A DNA stretch of 64,000 bases from Odontocerum albicorne (Eukaryota; Arthropoda; Insecta; Trichoptera; Odontoceridae). The notes under the pieces were generated by a model. It searched no databases, was not told where the DNA came from, and saw nothing but the letters and a program-made list of their open reading frames with translations. Made by a program: the position numbers and the translations under genes. How positions within the stretch are numbered: position 1 is the stretch's first letter; each line of letters opens with the position of its first letter. The stretch is from NCBI GenBank assembly GCA_949825065.1, contig OX463849.1, forward strand, positions 744,001-808,000, in the 5' to 3' direction. Positions 45,195 through 56,725 of the stretch are shown in pieces.

Positions 45195-45689
45195 AAATAC
45201 TAACACAGGATACTTAGTCCAATGAAATGGTTTAGGAAATCTCCTAGGCAAATACTAACACAGGATACTTAGTCCAATGAAATGGTTTAGGAAATCTCCT
45301 AGGCAAATACTAACACAGGATACTTAGTCCAATGAAATGGTTTAGGAAATCTCCTAGGCAAATACTAACACAGGATACTTAGTCCAATGAAATGGTTTAG
45401 GAAATCTCCTAGGCAAATACTAACACAGGATACTTAGTCCAATGAAATGGTTTAGGAAATCTCCTAGGCAAATACTAACACAGGATACTTAGTCCAATGA
45501 AATGGTTTAGGAAATCTCTTAGGCAAATACTAACACAGGATACTTAGTCCAATGAAATGGTTTAGGAAATCTCCTAGGCAAATACTAACACAGGATACTT
45601 AGTCCAATGAAATGGTTTAGTAAATCTCCTAGGCAAATACTAACACAGTATACTTAGTCCAATGAAATGGTTTAGGAAATCTCCTAGGC
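45195..45689. repeat. Minisatellite, 55 bp x 9
   Basis: Exactly 495 bp, nine units: AAATACTAACACAGGATACT, TAGTCCAATGAAATGGTTTA, GGAAATCTCCTAGGC. Only about three single-base differences in the whole array, so it expanded very recently. Confidence 0.95.
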
Positions 45690-45746
45690 ATTTAAAGGGG
45701 TCTTGACATACTTTTTCATGATTATATGTTATATGAAAATTACCTA

Positions 45747-45999
45747 CAGTACCCGGTGGTAAGTAATACACATCGGGTTTAAGAAAGAGACTGTCGGTCA
45801 TAATCAGCTAACTTCAGCTTTGTAGAGCGTCGTCTCTATCATTCATACACGTGTTCCGTCGCGATTTGTCAGTCGATGTCAAGCGTTCTAGGGTGTGGTA
45901 TGAATGACAGAGACGACGCTCTACAAAGCCGAAGTTAGTCGATTATGGCCGACAGTCTCTTTCTTAAGCCCGATGTGTATTACTTACCCCCGGGCACTG
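45747..45999. mobile_element. Tc1/mariner-type foldback MITE, copy 2
   Basis: CAGTACCCGGTGGTAAGTAA and its inverse, TA on each side (45745..45746 and 46000..46001). Two further nested inverted pairs (AAAGAGACTGTCGG; AGAGCGTCGTCTCT) make nearly the whole 253 bp a hairpin. Confidence 0.88.
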
Positions 46000-46221
46000 T
46001 ACATACTCTACACCCCACCTAAAGTAGAATGTGTTACTATATCATATCGGAAGATCTATAAAGATTAATTTCTAGTTAGTCTTCCCTTGGTAAACTTTCT
46101 GCGATTTTCTTACCAATTTTTTTTAAGCATGCATACATGGGGAAATACCAATCTGATATGGGAAAGTCTAATGGCCACAGCCATTATCTTCATATCTTTA
46201 CTCTCATATTGAGTTTTAATC

Positions 46222-46480
46222 TATCAATAAAAGCAGGTCGAATCCCGAGTCAGAGCGCTCTTGATGATAATTTGTTCTCTAAATTGCGCTATACAAATTG
46301 TCATTTTATTAAAAAGAGAGTAAACTCTCTTAAAGGGCGAACTAGGTCACAAATATAACCCACTGTTATTGAAATATCAATAATATTGCAAAAGATAAGT
46401 TGAATGTAAGAAAAGTACGGTGGTGCTTGTGGCCATTGTATTGGGTACTTCCCCGTTTTTGCAAATGTTAAGAACAATAC
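46222..46480. mobile_element. Two SINE family 2 copies in tail-to-tail inversion
   Basis: 46222..46310 runs forward (GTCGAATCCCGAGTCAGAGC, AATTTGTTCTCTAAATTGCG). 46312..46480 runs in reverse (AGAGAGTAAACTCTCTTAAA, then reverse head). They share an AT-rich junction. Confidence 0.6.
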
Positions 46481-46818
46481 ATTTTGTATGCAAAATATTT
46501 CCCATATTTCGTGAATAAGAGTTTATGATAATGATAAGTAAACCTGCCCAATCCAGGAGTATTGGTAGTTCGTCCTATGAATGGATGGATGGTGTCTAGG
46601 TTTTTTTCTGCAAGCTGTTTGTTGCACTTCTTCAGCAAGTACACAGTCTCGACAAATCAATTCCCATGGAAAACTTTGCCGAAATAGGATCACCAGGCAT
46701 GATCTATAGGTAGAAGTCAACAAATCGTATTTTCATATATACTGAAGGTAAATTTTCACATCCTAAAATGAACGGGAAAAGTACCTAATTTTTATGTTTA
46801 TTGAAAATGTCGAATATT
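46481..46818. other. No gene seen
   Basis: Nothing recognised. Confidence 0.4.
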
Positions 46819-46826
46819 TGAGTACA

Positions 46827-47052
46827 CAGTGCTTTTTTTGCGGTGGAGCGGCGCTCCACCACCTTTTTTAGGGTATACAAAAAGCTTGACAAGAAGTGAG
46901 CTCCAGCACCTTTTTTTTTTTTACATAGCACTGTCAGTGCTTTTTTTGCGGTGGATCGTAGAGAAGCGGCACTCTATAATCTTTTTTACGGTATACAAAA
47001 AGCTTGACACGAAGTGAGCTCCGGCACCTTTTTTTTTTTAAAAAAAGCACTG
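46827..47052. mobile_element. hAT-like MITE as a tandem dimer
   Basis: Outer ends CAGTGCTTTTTTTGCGG and AAAAAAAGCACTG, flanked by the exact 8-bp duplication TGAGTACA (46819..46826 and 47053..47060). Two diverged units, 46827..46933 and 46935..47052, meet at CACTG-T-CAGTGC, so it is a head-to-tail dimer bounded by one target duplication. Each unit has GGTATACAAAAAGCTTGACA. Confidence 0.88.
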
Positions 47053-47129
47053 TGAGTACATATCGGTAAATGTTATAAACAATACCGGAATAGTATTAAA
47101 TAAATTGTTTTATTTTGTATAATATTATA

Positions 47130-47290
47130 ATTCATTTTATATAACACAACCAGGTAGTTTTATTGCCACGTGTCAATCTCTTATAGTCAACCAGAAAGGT
47201 GTTAAATTAGTCATATGCGAAAACCAGAATGGAACTCTTTAAATGAAATGGATTCCAATGGGAATTAAGGGCATAACGAACATTTAAAAT
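47130..47290 (-). mobile_element. SINE family 1, partial
   Basis: The minus-strand tail has TATAAGAGATTGACACGTGG and ACCTGGTTGTGTTATATAA. The head is decayed (CCCATTGGAATCCATTTC). Confidence 0.6.
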
Positions 47291-47875
47291 GTGTTTCAGG
47301 TAATTTGTCCATTTTATGCCCATGTACCATACGCACATGTTGCGTTTAAATATTTTTTAAATATATTTTTTAGAATCAAGAGTTTAATTAATTATTGTCA
47401 ACTCTTTAATTGTCAAGTATTTCTTGAGATATAAACACTTGGAGTATTTTATTACAAGTATGTATGTTAATTTGCTTTAATATTTTCTATATATAATTTA
47501 ATCCTTGCTTTAATATTTTCTATATATACTATAAGTGTACATTTTTTACTTGAAAATATGTGAATGATTAGAGTATGGTAACTATTAAATAAGATCTAAC
47601 ATTAATATTTATAATAAAATACTTAAAATGTTTGTATCTTCGAAAATACCTTGTCAATTAAAGGGTAAAAAAACTGCAGAAATCATATTTGGTAAGAAAA
47701 CTGCAGAAAACTAACCAAAAAATGAAGAATTCTAAAGAAACCTTTGTATTTTGTCTGATGATTCAAATATTGCCTCTGGTTGGTTGGTAGAAATCACTAT
47801 ACAGCAGAAAGATCGTCAGAGGTATCACGTTTAACCACGTATACACAAAATAATAAATATAAAATAAAATAAATA
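47291..47875. other. No gene; short duplication and SINE tail
   Basis: TTGCTTTAATATTTTCTATA is duplicated at about 47470 and 47510. GGTTGGTAGAAATCACTATA at 47780 is a SINE-tail-like remnant. Confidence 0.4.
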
Positions 47876-47879
47876 AATA

Positions 47880-48190
47880 AATCATATTCCCACTCCGGCC
47901 CCGCCCCACTGGCACGAGGAAGAACATCTTCCGCATTGTAATGTTAACCAAATAAAACAAACACGCGGAAGGGTTGCGCGGCGCGCATCTGGCTGCAGGG
48001 AACATTGCTTCCAGCTCCCTTTCTCAGAAGGGTGAGACTCGCTCGGCCTATGGCGCCCTATTAACATATCTACCCTTGCAGGGACTGATATCCGCGTCTA
48101 AAAACAATAAAAGCAGGACAGTGCGGGCCCATGGGCAGCGGACAGCGGACAGCGGACAGCGGACAGCGGGCTCACATCTGACCTGCTGAC
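47880..48190. other. GC-rich patch with a heptamer repeat
   Basis: Unusually GC-rich for the window. 48136..48172 is GGACAGC repeated about five times. It could mark a promoter or first exon (possibly of nab on the minus strand), but no matching exon was identified. Confidence 0.35.
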
Positions 48191-48284
48191 ACACTAATGG
48201 ACGTATATACGAGTATATAAGCAAAACGGACTCAACTCACATTTTATATGTCCAGAGATAATTACTGCAAAATCTAGCTACTTT

Positions 48285-48485
48285 GTATTGTATTACACTT
48301 TCACTGTATACAGTACAACCAAGCGGGTGCATTGCCATATTGCAATCTCTTCCAACCAACCATCATCTTTCGTTTTTTTTTTAAAGTTTATTTGAACTTA
48401 GTGGTCGAACCCGGTTTTATTCTGATGTACATATGTCGGGATGAAGGCCTTCATGGTTAAGTTGATAAGATGACGTGTGTGTGTG
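48285..48485 (-). mobile_element. SINE family 1
   Basis: The minus-strand tail has TTGGTTGGAAGAGATTGCAA and CGCTTGGTTGTACTGTATAC. The head has CATGAAGGCCTTCATCC and AAACCGGGTTCGACCAC. Confidence 0.7.
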
Positions 48486-48908
48486 TGTTGTTGATTCTTT
48501 GCGTGAAGTAGTATTGCTAATATGTGCGATTACGAACTACCAATGCCGTGCGAAATTCAATAGTTCTTAGCCGAAAATTATATTAATGAGGCCGCAGTTA
48601 ATGTTGTCTCCCGGTCACACTTTTTAATATGCCTGAATTGACAATGCACAAAAATGGAAAATACAAATGAAAAAATCATGAAATACCCATTTAACTCATC
48701 GCTATGTCGATATTTCTCATGTACCAAAAAAATGTGTTTTGTGGGTTGGTTCTTGTATGAATAACACATAACTTCTATTGTATCAACCCTTAAAAAATAT
48801 TATTTGGTATATTTTAAACTATCGATAGAATTTGGTTTTACCCGGGTGTACGAGTATGTCGGATTAACGATCTTAGAGACTTAGTTAAAAAATGTAGTAT
48901 TTCCTCCA

Positions 48909-49092
48909 ATGGCTATAGAATGGCGAGGGGATCTTCGACTACGAGGCCCAGTAATGACTATAGAATGGCGAGGGGATCTTCGACTACGAGGCCCAGTAAT
49001 GACTATAGAATGGCGAGGGGATCTTCGACTACGAGGCCCAGTAATGACTATAGAATGGCGAGGGGATCTTCGACTACGAGGCCCAGTAATGA
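48909..49092. repeat. Minisatellite, 45 bp x 4
   Basis: Units TGACTATAGAATGGCGAGGG, GATCTTCGACTACGAGGCCC, AGTAA. Because 45 is a multiple of three, several frames stay open (including a 145-codon one); no sign of a real gene. Confidence 0.92.
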
Positions 49093-49429
49093 CGACGAGT
49101 ATCGCCGACACATGTGTTAACGAACCACAAGTTCCATGTTCGATTAATGAGATTGAAGACAATCTCAACTTCCCGACCACGCACTTTAATATTTCCGAAT
49201 ACCATACGTGTATCGGACGTATGCGTCACCTAAAACATATGATGTGTTTTTTTTCCTGTTTGTTTACATTTTATATAATAATATTGGTATTTTTATGTAT
49301 AATTTTATGTTTGTTGAGGTCCGTACTGTGTCACGACCGTAACTAAAATGTTCCTTATGCGCGGCCATCGCGAGACAGTATCAAAAGTCGTCCGGCCCAT
49401 GCATGTGAAAACTTGCGACAATTGTAATA

Positions 49430-50716
49430 TTAAGTCCTTACATATGAAATTGGCGTTTTGTTTGGGAGGAACATAAAGTTGATTTTTTTTTAATATAATA
49501 TATTTATTTAATCAAAGTATGTACCATTGCTATCTATGCACTTTTGCCATCTCATAGGTAGTTCATCGATCCCTTTACTAAAAAAACCATTCGGACGGGA
49601 ATCAATAAAATCTTTGAAGTCGGTTTGGACTGCCCCATCGGAGTTGAATTTTTTCCCTTGCAAGAAGTTATCCAAATTTCGAAAAAAATAGTAATCTGTT
49701 GGGGCAAGGTCCGGAGAGTACGGTGGATGTCTTAGACATTCCAATTGAAGCTCTTCTAATTTGGTAGCCGTCTGTTGTGCAGTGTGTGGTCTAGCGTTAT
49801 CATGAAGCAGCAGTGGCCTAGAGCGATTAACCAGCCTCGGTTGTTTAGCAGCTAGCTTTTCCATCATGGTTTGCAGTTGCTGACAATAGACATCTGCCGT
49901 AATCGTCTGGCCAGATTTAAGAAAGCTGTAGTGAACGACACCAGCACTAGTCCACCAAACGCTCACAAGTAAGTTTTTTGGAGTCAATTTTCGCTTGGGG
50001 CATGGTTTGGCTGGTTCGGCAGGGTTCAGCCATTGCGATGAGCGCTTACGATTATCATACAGGATCCACTTTTCATCACAGGTGATGATTCGATTCAAAA
50101 TCCCTTCATTATTGTGCCGGTTGAGTAATGCAACGCAGCAGTCAACGCGCGTTTGTTGATTTGCTTCACTCAATTCGTGAGGTACCCACCTTTCAAGCTT
50201 TTTCACCTTCCCAATTTGCTTCAAGTGGATTAAAACAGTTTTATCACTAACACCGCAGCCTGCAGCTAACTCGGACGTGGTTTGCGATGGATCCGCTTCC
50301 ACAATAGCCTTCAATTCTTCATTATCAACTTTGGTCTCCGGCCGTCCACGGGGCTTGTTCTGCAGGTCGAAATTTCCAGAACGAAAACGTTGGAACCAAA
50401 AACGCACTGTGTTTTCTTTTGCGGCACCGTCGCCATACACATCATTAATCCTTCGAGCCGTTTCTGCAGCACTGGTGCCACGGTGGAACTCGTACTCGTA
50501 AATAACGCGATATTTCAAGTTTTCCATTTTGTAAACTGAGTGACGCAAAGAAAAAAAACAATTGAGGAAAAAACAAATGAATTATAATTTTCGAAACACA
50601 AATACTTGAGTAAATAGCTGTATAAATTTGAATTTGGAATTCCTAACCAAAGAGAAGATATTTGAGATCAAAGTTGCCAGTACGGCAAAACGCCAATTTC
50701 ATATGTAAGGACCTAA
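49430..50716 (-). mobile_element. Full-length mariner element, copy 2
   Basis: 1,287 bp, flanked by TA (49428..49429 and 50717..50718). The TIRs match copy 1, with one change at position 4 of the left TIR (TTAAGTCC instead of TTAGGTCC). About 99% identical to copy 1 by eye. Same orientation, 48 kb away. Confidence 0.95.
49508..50548 (-). CDS. Mariner transposase, intact (copy 2)
   Basis: 346 residues with D158, D250 and D285 (DD34D), WVPHEL at 121-126 and YSPDLAP at 277-283, without a stop. It differs from copy 1 at residues 64 (N for K), 139 (V for F), 146 (N for K) and 192 (N for K). Three of the four replace Lys by Asn, so DNA affinity could differ. No other gene lies near it. Confidence 0.95.
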   Translation of the reverse strand: MRHSVYKMENLKYRVIYEYEFHRGTSAAETARRINDVYGDGAAKENTVRFWFQRFRSGNFDLQNKPRGRPETKVDNEELKAIVEADPSQTTSELAAGCGVSDKTVLIHLKQIGKVKKLERWVPHELSEANQQTRVDCCVALLNRHNNEGILNRIITCDEKWILYDNRKRSSQWLNPAEPAKPCPKRKLTPKNLLVSVWWTSAGVVHYSFLKSGQTITADVYCQQLQTMMEKLAAKQPRLVNRSRPLLLHDNARPHTAQQTATKLEELQLECLRHPPYSPDLAPTDYYFFRNLDNFLQGKKFNSDGAVQTDFKDFIDSRPNGFFSKGIDELPMRWQKCIDSNGTYFD

Positions 50717-50718
50717 TA

Positions 50719-52260
50719 TCACGCGAGTCATGACGGCATGCATGGGCGAAAACAGGCGTTTGCGATGAGCGATTGGCCGCACATAAGGAGCCCAAAAGTC
50801 AAAAAATACATAATCAGTTCACTCTGTCTACTGCATTTTACTTGCGACCATCTACTACCTGCTAAAGAGGAATCTCTTCTCACCCTACTACTTTTCACCG
50901 AGAGCCGAAATCTCCAAGCATTAAGTAGCAGCCATTCACCTATCATATTTCCACAGTCTTTGTACCGGTGTCTTACAATACGAATGAATTAATTTTGGGT
51001 CAGATGGAAGTCGGTTTATGTTCAAGTCAGACTTAGGTTAAGAGAAAATCCTGGATAAAATGTCCATCATCGCCATTGGATTACATATAGAAAGTCAATT
51101 AAAAGTTTTTAGTGAATTTATTTGTACTCGTATAGTATATGGGTAAATCGTAGGGAAATTTCGGTGGATCCAAATTGAACCATTTTTTTCATAACATCTT
51201 TTGAGAAATATACACAGTATATTTTAAATTAAGGATTTTCTTATTTGACGTTAATCGCTCTTTTATAGAGTTGTAATAGAGAGCATGCAACAATTGTAGG
51301 ACTAGAAACAAACGAAAATTCTTGCGGTAATGGTAGTTTGTATATAACGTTTGAATTTATTAATTTATTCTTGAAACATATTGTAAATCTTGCCTTTTTT
51401 ATATAATATTATGGTTACATTTAAAATAAAACAAACGTCAATATATTCACAACAAAACATTGAAACAAATCTAGTTTAAAGAATGATGTAATTCAAGAAG
51501 CAAAGGGTTAAATATACCCCAATAAGGAATACGGCAATAAAATATCCTGAAGGAACAATCCGACAGTTGTCAGACGGGAGACAGCGAGACAGGCAGCCAC
51601 ACAACCTGCAGGCAGCGGGCAGGGCGGGGGCGGGGGGCTAGCCCGACACGGAAATGACGAGGTTTGTTTTATTTGGGTTCCCAATATGTCAATGATACGG
51701 CGGGATAACGACTGCTAAGCAATCAAGGTGCCGGACCCCCTGTTCCCATTCCCCACCGACCGACCGGCCGGTAGCCGGTAGCCTGCCCGTAAAGGGTTTA
51801 ATGTTTATTAGACAATAAAACTTGAACTTACGAGTATGCTATGAAATAGTAGCTACGTCAGTTTATCTAATAAAAGAACACCTCGTATCCCATATACCCG
51901 TATACCAAATTTTACAGGACACGAAAGTAATTCATATACTATATCATCGGTTGTAAATGTGATAAATTTGAAATGTCTTATAAAAAATTATGGCGGTATA
52001 TGAACACTACACACATAACATACACTATACTAAACCTAGAACCGATAGTGTTACTATCACTATCGGAAGATCTTCAAAAATTTCTTTAGAGTTCGTCTTC
52101 CCTCGGTATGTTTTCTGCGGTTTTCTTACCAAATATATTTTTCTCAACATTTGAAGATGCGGAGAAGTACCCAATCTTCTGGGCTTATACCTTGCTTTCC
52201 ATACACAACTAATACATTCTATGTTTTAATTTATTTGGTAATAGTTTTAATCTGTCAATA
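50719..52260. other. No gene; GC-rich patch at 51530..51800
   Basis: 50720..51480 is ordinary AT-rich sequence. 51530..51800 has G/C runs (GGGCAGGGCGGGGGCGGGGG; GACCGACCGGCCGGTAGCCG) with short tandem words. Like 47880..48190 it could be CpG-type promoter DNA, but no exon was identified. Confidence 0.35.
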
Positions 52261-52269
52261 ATAAGTTTA

Positions 52270-53722
52270 TTTCGAATCATGAGTTAGAACTAATTCGAGG
52301 AGAGTTTGCTCTCCTCTAAACTGCGCAATTCTAGGAGAGTCTGCTCTCCTCTAAACTGCGCAATTCTAGGAGAGTCTGCTCTCCTCTAAACTGCGCAATT
52401 CTAGGAGAGTCTGCTCTCCTCTAAACCTGCACAATTCGAGGAGAGTATGCTCTCCTCTAAACTGCGCAATTTGAGGAGTCTGCTCTCCTCTAAACTGCAC
52501 AATTCGAGGAGAGTCTGCTCTCCTCTAAACTGCGCAATTCGAGGAGAGTCTGCTCTCCTCTAAACTGCGCAATTCTAGGAGAGTCTGCTCTCCTCTAAAC
52601 TGCGCAATTCTAGGAGAGTCTGCTCTCCTCTAAACCTGCACAATTCGAGGAGAGTATGCTCTCCTCTAAACTGCGTAATTTGAGGAGTCTGCTCTCCTCT
52701 AAACTGCACAATTCGAGGAGAGTCTGCTCTCCTCTAAACTGCGCAATTCGAGGAGAGTCTGCTCTCCTCTAAACTGCGCAATTCTAGGAGAGTCTGCTCT
52801 CCTCTAAACTGCGCAATTCTAGGAGAGTCTGCTCTCCTCTAAACCTGCACAATTCGAGGAGAGTATGCTCTCCTCTAAACTGCGCAATTTGAGGAGTCTG
52901 CTCTCCTCTAAACTGCACAATTCGAGGAGAGTCTGCTCTCCTCTAAACTGCGCAATTCGAGGAGAGTCTGCTCTCCTCTAAACTGCGCAATTCTAGGAGA
53001 GTCTGCTCTCCTCTAAACTGCGCAATTCTAGGAGAGTCTGCTCTCCTCTAAACCTGCACAATTCGAGGAGAGTATGCTCTCCTCTAAACTGCGCAATTTG
53101 AGGAGTCTGCTCTCCTCTAAACTGCACAATTCGAGGAGAGTCTGCTCTCCTCTAAACTGCGCAATTCTAGGAGAGTCTGCTCTCCTCTAAACTGCGCTAT
53201 TCTAGGAGAGTCTGTTCTCCTCTAAACCTGCACAATTCGAGGAGAGTATGCTCTCCTCTAAACTGCGCAATTTGAGGAGTCTGCTCTCCTCTAAACTGCA
53301 CAATTCGAGGAGAGTCTGCTCTCCTCTAAACTGCGCAATTCGAGGAGAGTCTGCTCTCCTCTAAACCTGCACAATTCGAGGAGAGTATGCTCTCCTCTAA
53401 ACGGCGCAATTTGAGGAGTCTGCTCTCCTCTAAACTGCACAATTCGAGGAGAGTCTGCTCTCCTCTAAACTGCGCAATTCGAGGAGAGTCTGCTCTCCTC
53501 TAAACCTGCACAATTCGAGGAGAGTATGCTCTCCTCTAAACGGCGCAATTTGAGGAGTCTGCTCTCCTCTAAACTGCACAATTCGAGGAGAGTGTTCTCT
53601 CCTCTAAACTGCGCAATTCGAGGAGAGTCTGCTCTCCTCTAAACTGCGCCATTCTAGGAGAGTCTTCTCTCCTCTAAACCTGCACAATTCGAGGAGAGTC
53701 TGCTCTCCTCTAAACAGCGCTA
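52270..53722. repeat. Hairpin-forming satellite, about 34 bp x 42, derived from SINE family 2
   Basis: Units AATTCTAGGAGAGTCTGCTC, TCCTCTAAACTGCGC. Each has the inverted pair GGAGAG/CTCTCC around a TCTG-type loop. Variant units (AACCTGCAC; AATTTGAGGAGTC) recur every six units, about 208 bp, in the left part and every four to five further right, so there is higher-order structure. The word set matches the GAGAGTTTGCTCTCTAAA segment of SINE family 2, and the array begins inside such a remnant (52262..52290). Confidence 0.95.
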
Positions 53723-55262
53723 AATAACTTAGCATTTTATAATTATTATTTTCAATTATGTCTGGATTTTGCAATCTCTATACTCAGGTTTACTTTTTTT
53801 TACGTTTCTCGTATAAATTTGTTTATAAAGCATTTTTATCCAAATTCAACCAACTTCTTCATTACGTTGTTAACATTTCTCAACTCCTTGTTGTCGTCCC
53901 GTGTTAACTGGTCAATTAAGTGAAACCGACCCTGCATTACTTATTTTCTTTAATTGTTTTCGGATAAATTAATAATTATCTTTCAAATCATTAAGTTTTT
54001 TATCCGCATAATATTATACATACAATGTATTATCTCCATATTTGACCGCACGCACCTGATATTCACGATTATAAATATTAAGTATTGAAACGTTAATCAA
54101 GAGTTTAAATAATATGTCCGAACTCTTGGTATTTTTTTAATAGATGTACATATTATATATACATTTGTTAAGAAACCATGTTAATTATAAATATTGAATT
54201 AAAGTTTTAATTTTTTCACCGTTTTGAAAGGCGAAGAATTTCTTTTAGTTTTAGTTAAACGATTAAGGGGTAGCCAACATTTTTGTGTCTTGCACCATAA
54301 CCGGTATTAGGAAATACGTTATTATTTTTTTTAATAAATAGTTACATCAAAATCTGAATGCCTGAAAACGAGGTAACATGCTCTAAATAGCGCTTCCAAA
54401 TCCAGCGTTTTATTATCAACGCTGTCACACGCTCTTAATTACTATAAATAACAAATATAATTTATTAAATTAATTGCATGAATGTAAAATAAAATTATTT
54501 ATTATTTATAATGTCAATAAATTTCTAAAAAAAATATTTGGTCGGTTTAAAAGTGCGTATAATATTTTTTTTAAATATTTATGATTATTCATATGGTATA
54601 GTCAAGATTAATCGGAGACGACGTTGTTTCTCATTCATAAGAATATATTGACACATACTATATGGGGCTAAATTAATAAAGTTTTATGTGACCGACTTAG
54701 TCCTATAGTATATTGAATCTTTTATTGAATATAAATACAATTCACATTACATGAGTCTCACTATTTAAATAAATCAATGTTTGTATTATTTTGGGTAACT
54801 TTTACACGTAAAAAAATATGTACATATTATGTATTTCCTTTTTAATTCTCGTCTGTATATACGAGTATGTATATTATATTAGTCCCACGAGTGTGGGTTT
54901 CTTCTTGTTGTTTTGATTTTTGTTGTTTTGTATTTGTGTTTCTGTATATTTTTGTCTTAATTTTTATTCTTATGATTGTGTGCGGTATATTATGGGATAA
55001 ACATTTTTGGTTTCATTTTTATTTCATTTTGGGTTCATTTTTGGTTTTGCTTTTGTTTTTATTCTTATGATTGTGTGCGGTATATTATGGGATGAACAAG
55101 TTTGGTCTTTCTGGAGTGATGATGTGTGAAGAGTTTGATTCCGCATGATGTTTCCAGTTGTAATTGAATGTCACTGTTTGTCAGGTTGATGAGAACGTGC
55201 AACGGGGTTTTGTTTTTGCGTAATCAAAAATCGGAAAGAAGTATCGATTTATTTTTTCATGC
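53723..55262. other. No gene; AT/T-rich
   Basis: Contains a direct duplication of TTATTCTTATGATTGTGTGC at about 54964 and 55058. Open frames are low-complexity. Confidence 0.4.
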
Positions 55263-55440
55263 TAAATATCCTCAGTGAGATACAGGCAAAAGCCTAGTTT
55301 ACTGGGGATACGACAAATGAAAGGCGACAAACCCAGTTCCATTAAAATAATGTATGTCCAAATTAAATTACCTGTTGTTTTTTCGCAAATAATCTATATT
55401 TCTTGTCATGTGTAATAATAAATAAATAAATAAAAAAAAA
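55263..55440 (+). mobile_element. SINE-like or LINE-3' repeat with AATA tail
   Basis: Matches 13505..13660 from TATCCTCAGTGAGATACAGG to the TAAATAAATAAATAAA tail, with a short extra CCAGTT. Nested hairpin conserved. Confidence 0.68.
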
Positions 55441-55954
55441 ATAATAAATTTAAATAAGATTTTTAATATTTTGATATAAATCTTCCTCATTATGTCGGAA
55501 ATCTACAGTACGTTGCTATTATTAAACAACTATGTTTTATCGTTGTCTTTTATGATTTGTAAAAAGATAGCACGCGCACGGTTGGTTGGCCAGCCCTGTA
55601 TTAAATGGTAGTAAAAATTTATGATTTATCAAATTGTTGTCTTGATGAGTTATTTTACTCATTTTATGTGAATATTTTTAATATATCTGTTTATCTTTTT
55701 AATGACAAATTGCTATATTTGGATTGATTATTTTAGTAAATTAAATGAATATTTAATATGTAAATAATTACCTGATTAACTTGATGAAGCCTCGTTACAA
55801 ATAGTAATAAAATCCAAAAGATAACACTTATTATAATATTTTGTATCGTGAATATTCATACTGAAGGTAAGAACGTTGTATCATTTACATTTCAAATAAA
55901 TTAAATGTCAATGCTTTCATTTTTGAAAGAAGAAAAAAACATACATACCATCAA
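55441..55954. other. No gene seen
   Basis: AT-rich. Confidence 0.4.
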
Positions 55955-56092
55955 GCCATTTCCCTGTCGGGGTACGCAGAAAAAATACTATTTCAACATA
56001 CACTCTTCGCATCTTCTACATCCATACACCTTCCCATACAACTCCTACAATTTTACTAACTTTCAACAATTCCTTCTTTAAAATATCATTAA
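55955..56092 (-). pseudogene. Non-LTR retrotransposon fragment (family P), cut by a MITE
   Basis: CATTTCCCTGTCGGGGTACG through TTCTTTAAAATATCATTAA matches the 3' end of the family P copies and stops at the MITE boundary. Confidence 0.55.
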
Positions 56093-56323
56093 CAGTATCC
56101 GGCGGTAAGTAATACACATCAGGCTTAAGAAAGAGACTGTCGGCCATAATCGGCTAACTTCGGCTCTATAGAGCGTCGTCTCTGTCGCACGATGCGCCAC
56201 CAGTCTCGCGACGAAACACGTGTATGAATGACAGAAACGACGCTCTACAAAGCTGAAGTTAGCCGATTATGGCCGACAGTCTCTTTCTTAAGCCCGATGT
56301 GTATTATTTACCGCAAGATACTG
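56093..56323. mobile_element. Tc1/mariner-type foldback MITE, copy 3
   Basis: CAGTATCCGGCGGTAAGTAA and its inverse, with the same nested inverted pairs as copy 2. The right flank is TA; the left flank reads TAA, with one base uncertain. Confidence 0.85.
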
Positions 56324-56324
56324 T

Positions 56325-56450
56325 AGTTTATTGTGTGGCGCGAAATATATCGGAAAGTATAATGATTTTTTTAATAACGTATTTGGGGGAAAGGGTGCAA
56401 GTTGCAAACTGTCTAGGGGCACCGTCTATACAAATGCGTCACTGATTGCA
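56325..56450 (+). repeat. Dispersed repeat fragment shared with 6043..6190
   Basis: See the 6.0-kb copy: GTTTATTGTGTGGCGCG through CTGTCTAGGGGCACCGTC. Confidence 0.5.
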
Positions 56451-56559
56451 CCAGTCACATTGAGAAATCCATCAAGATAAAATTACCATAATGCTCCTTG
56501 GAAATGCATCCAGAAATATGCAGAGAATATTCCTCAAGGAACACCATTCGTATTCACAG

Positions 56560-56725
56560 AGTGGTGTATATCATATTGCACTGCACCGTGTGCAGTATGC
56601 AGCGTGCAGTGAAGGAGAGCGATCATTTCTTTATTAGGTGTCCCCCAAAAGCAGTGTTAAACGACACCCATATCCTTGTGGGGAAGTTGAAAAAAAAGCT
56701 AAGTCGAAATGATTCATTATAATAC
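56560..56725 (+). pseudogene. LINE 3' zinc-knuckle-like fragment
   Basis: The plus-strand open frame has CTVCSMQRAVKESDHFFIRC then PPKAVLN, resembling the Cys/His motif near the end of several LINE ORF2 proteins. Confidence 0.5.

Noticed and set aside
48909..49346. 145-codon frame and two companions over the 45-bp array
   Set aside because: The period is a multiple of three, so all frames open together; no conserved protein feature.
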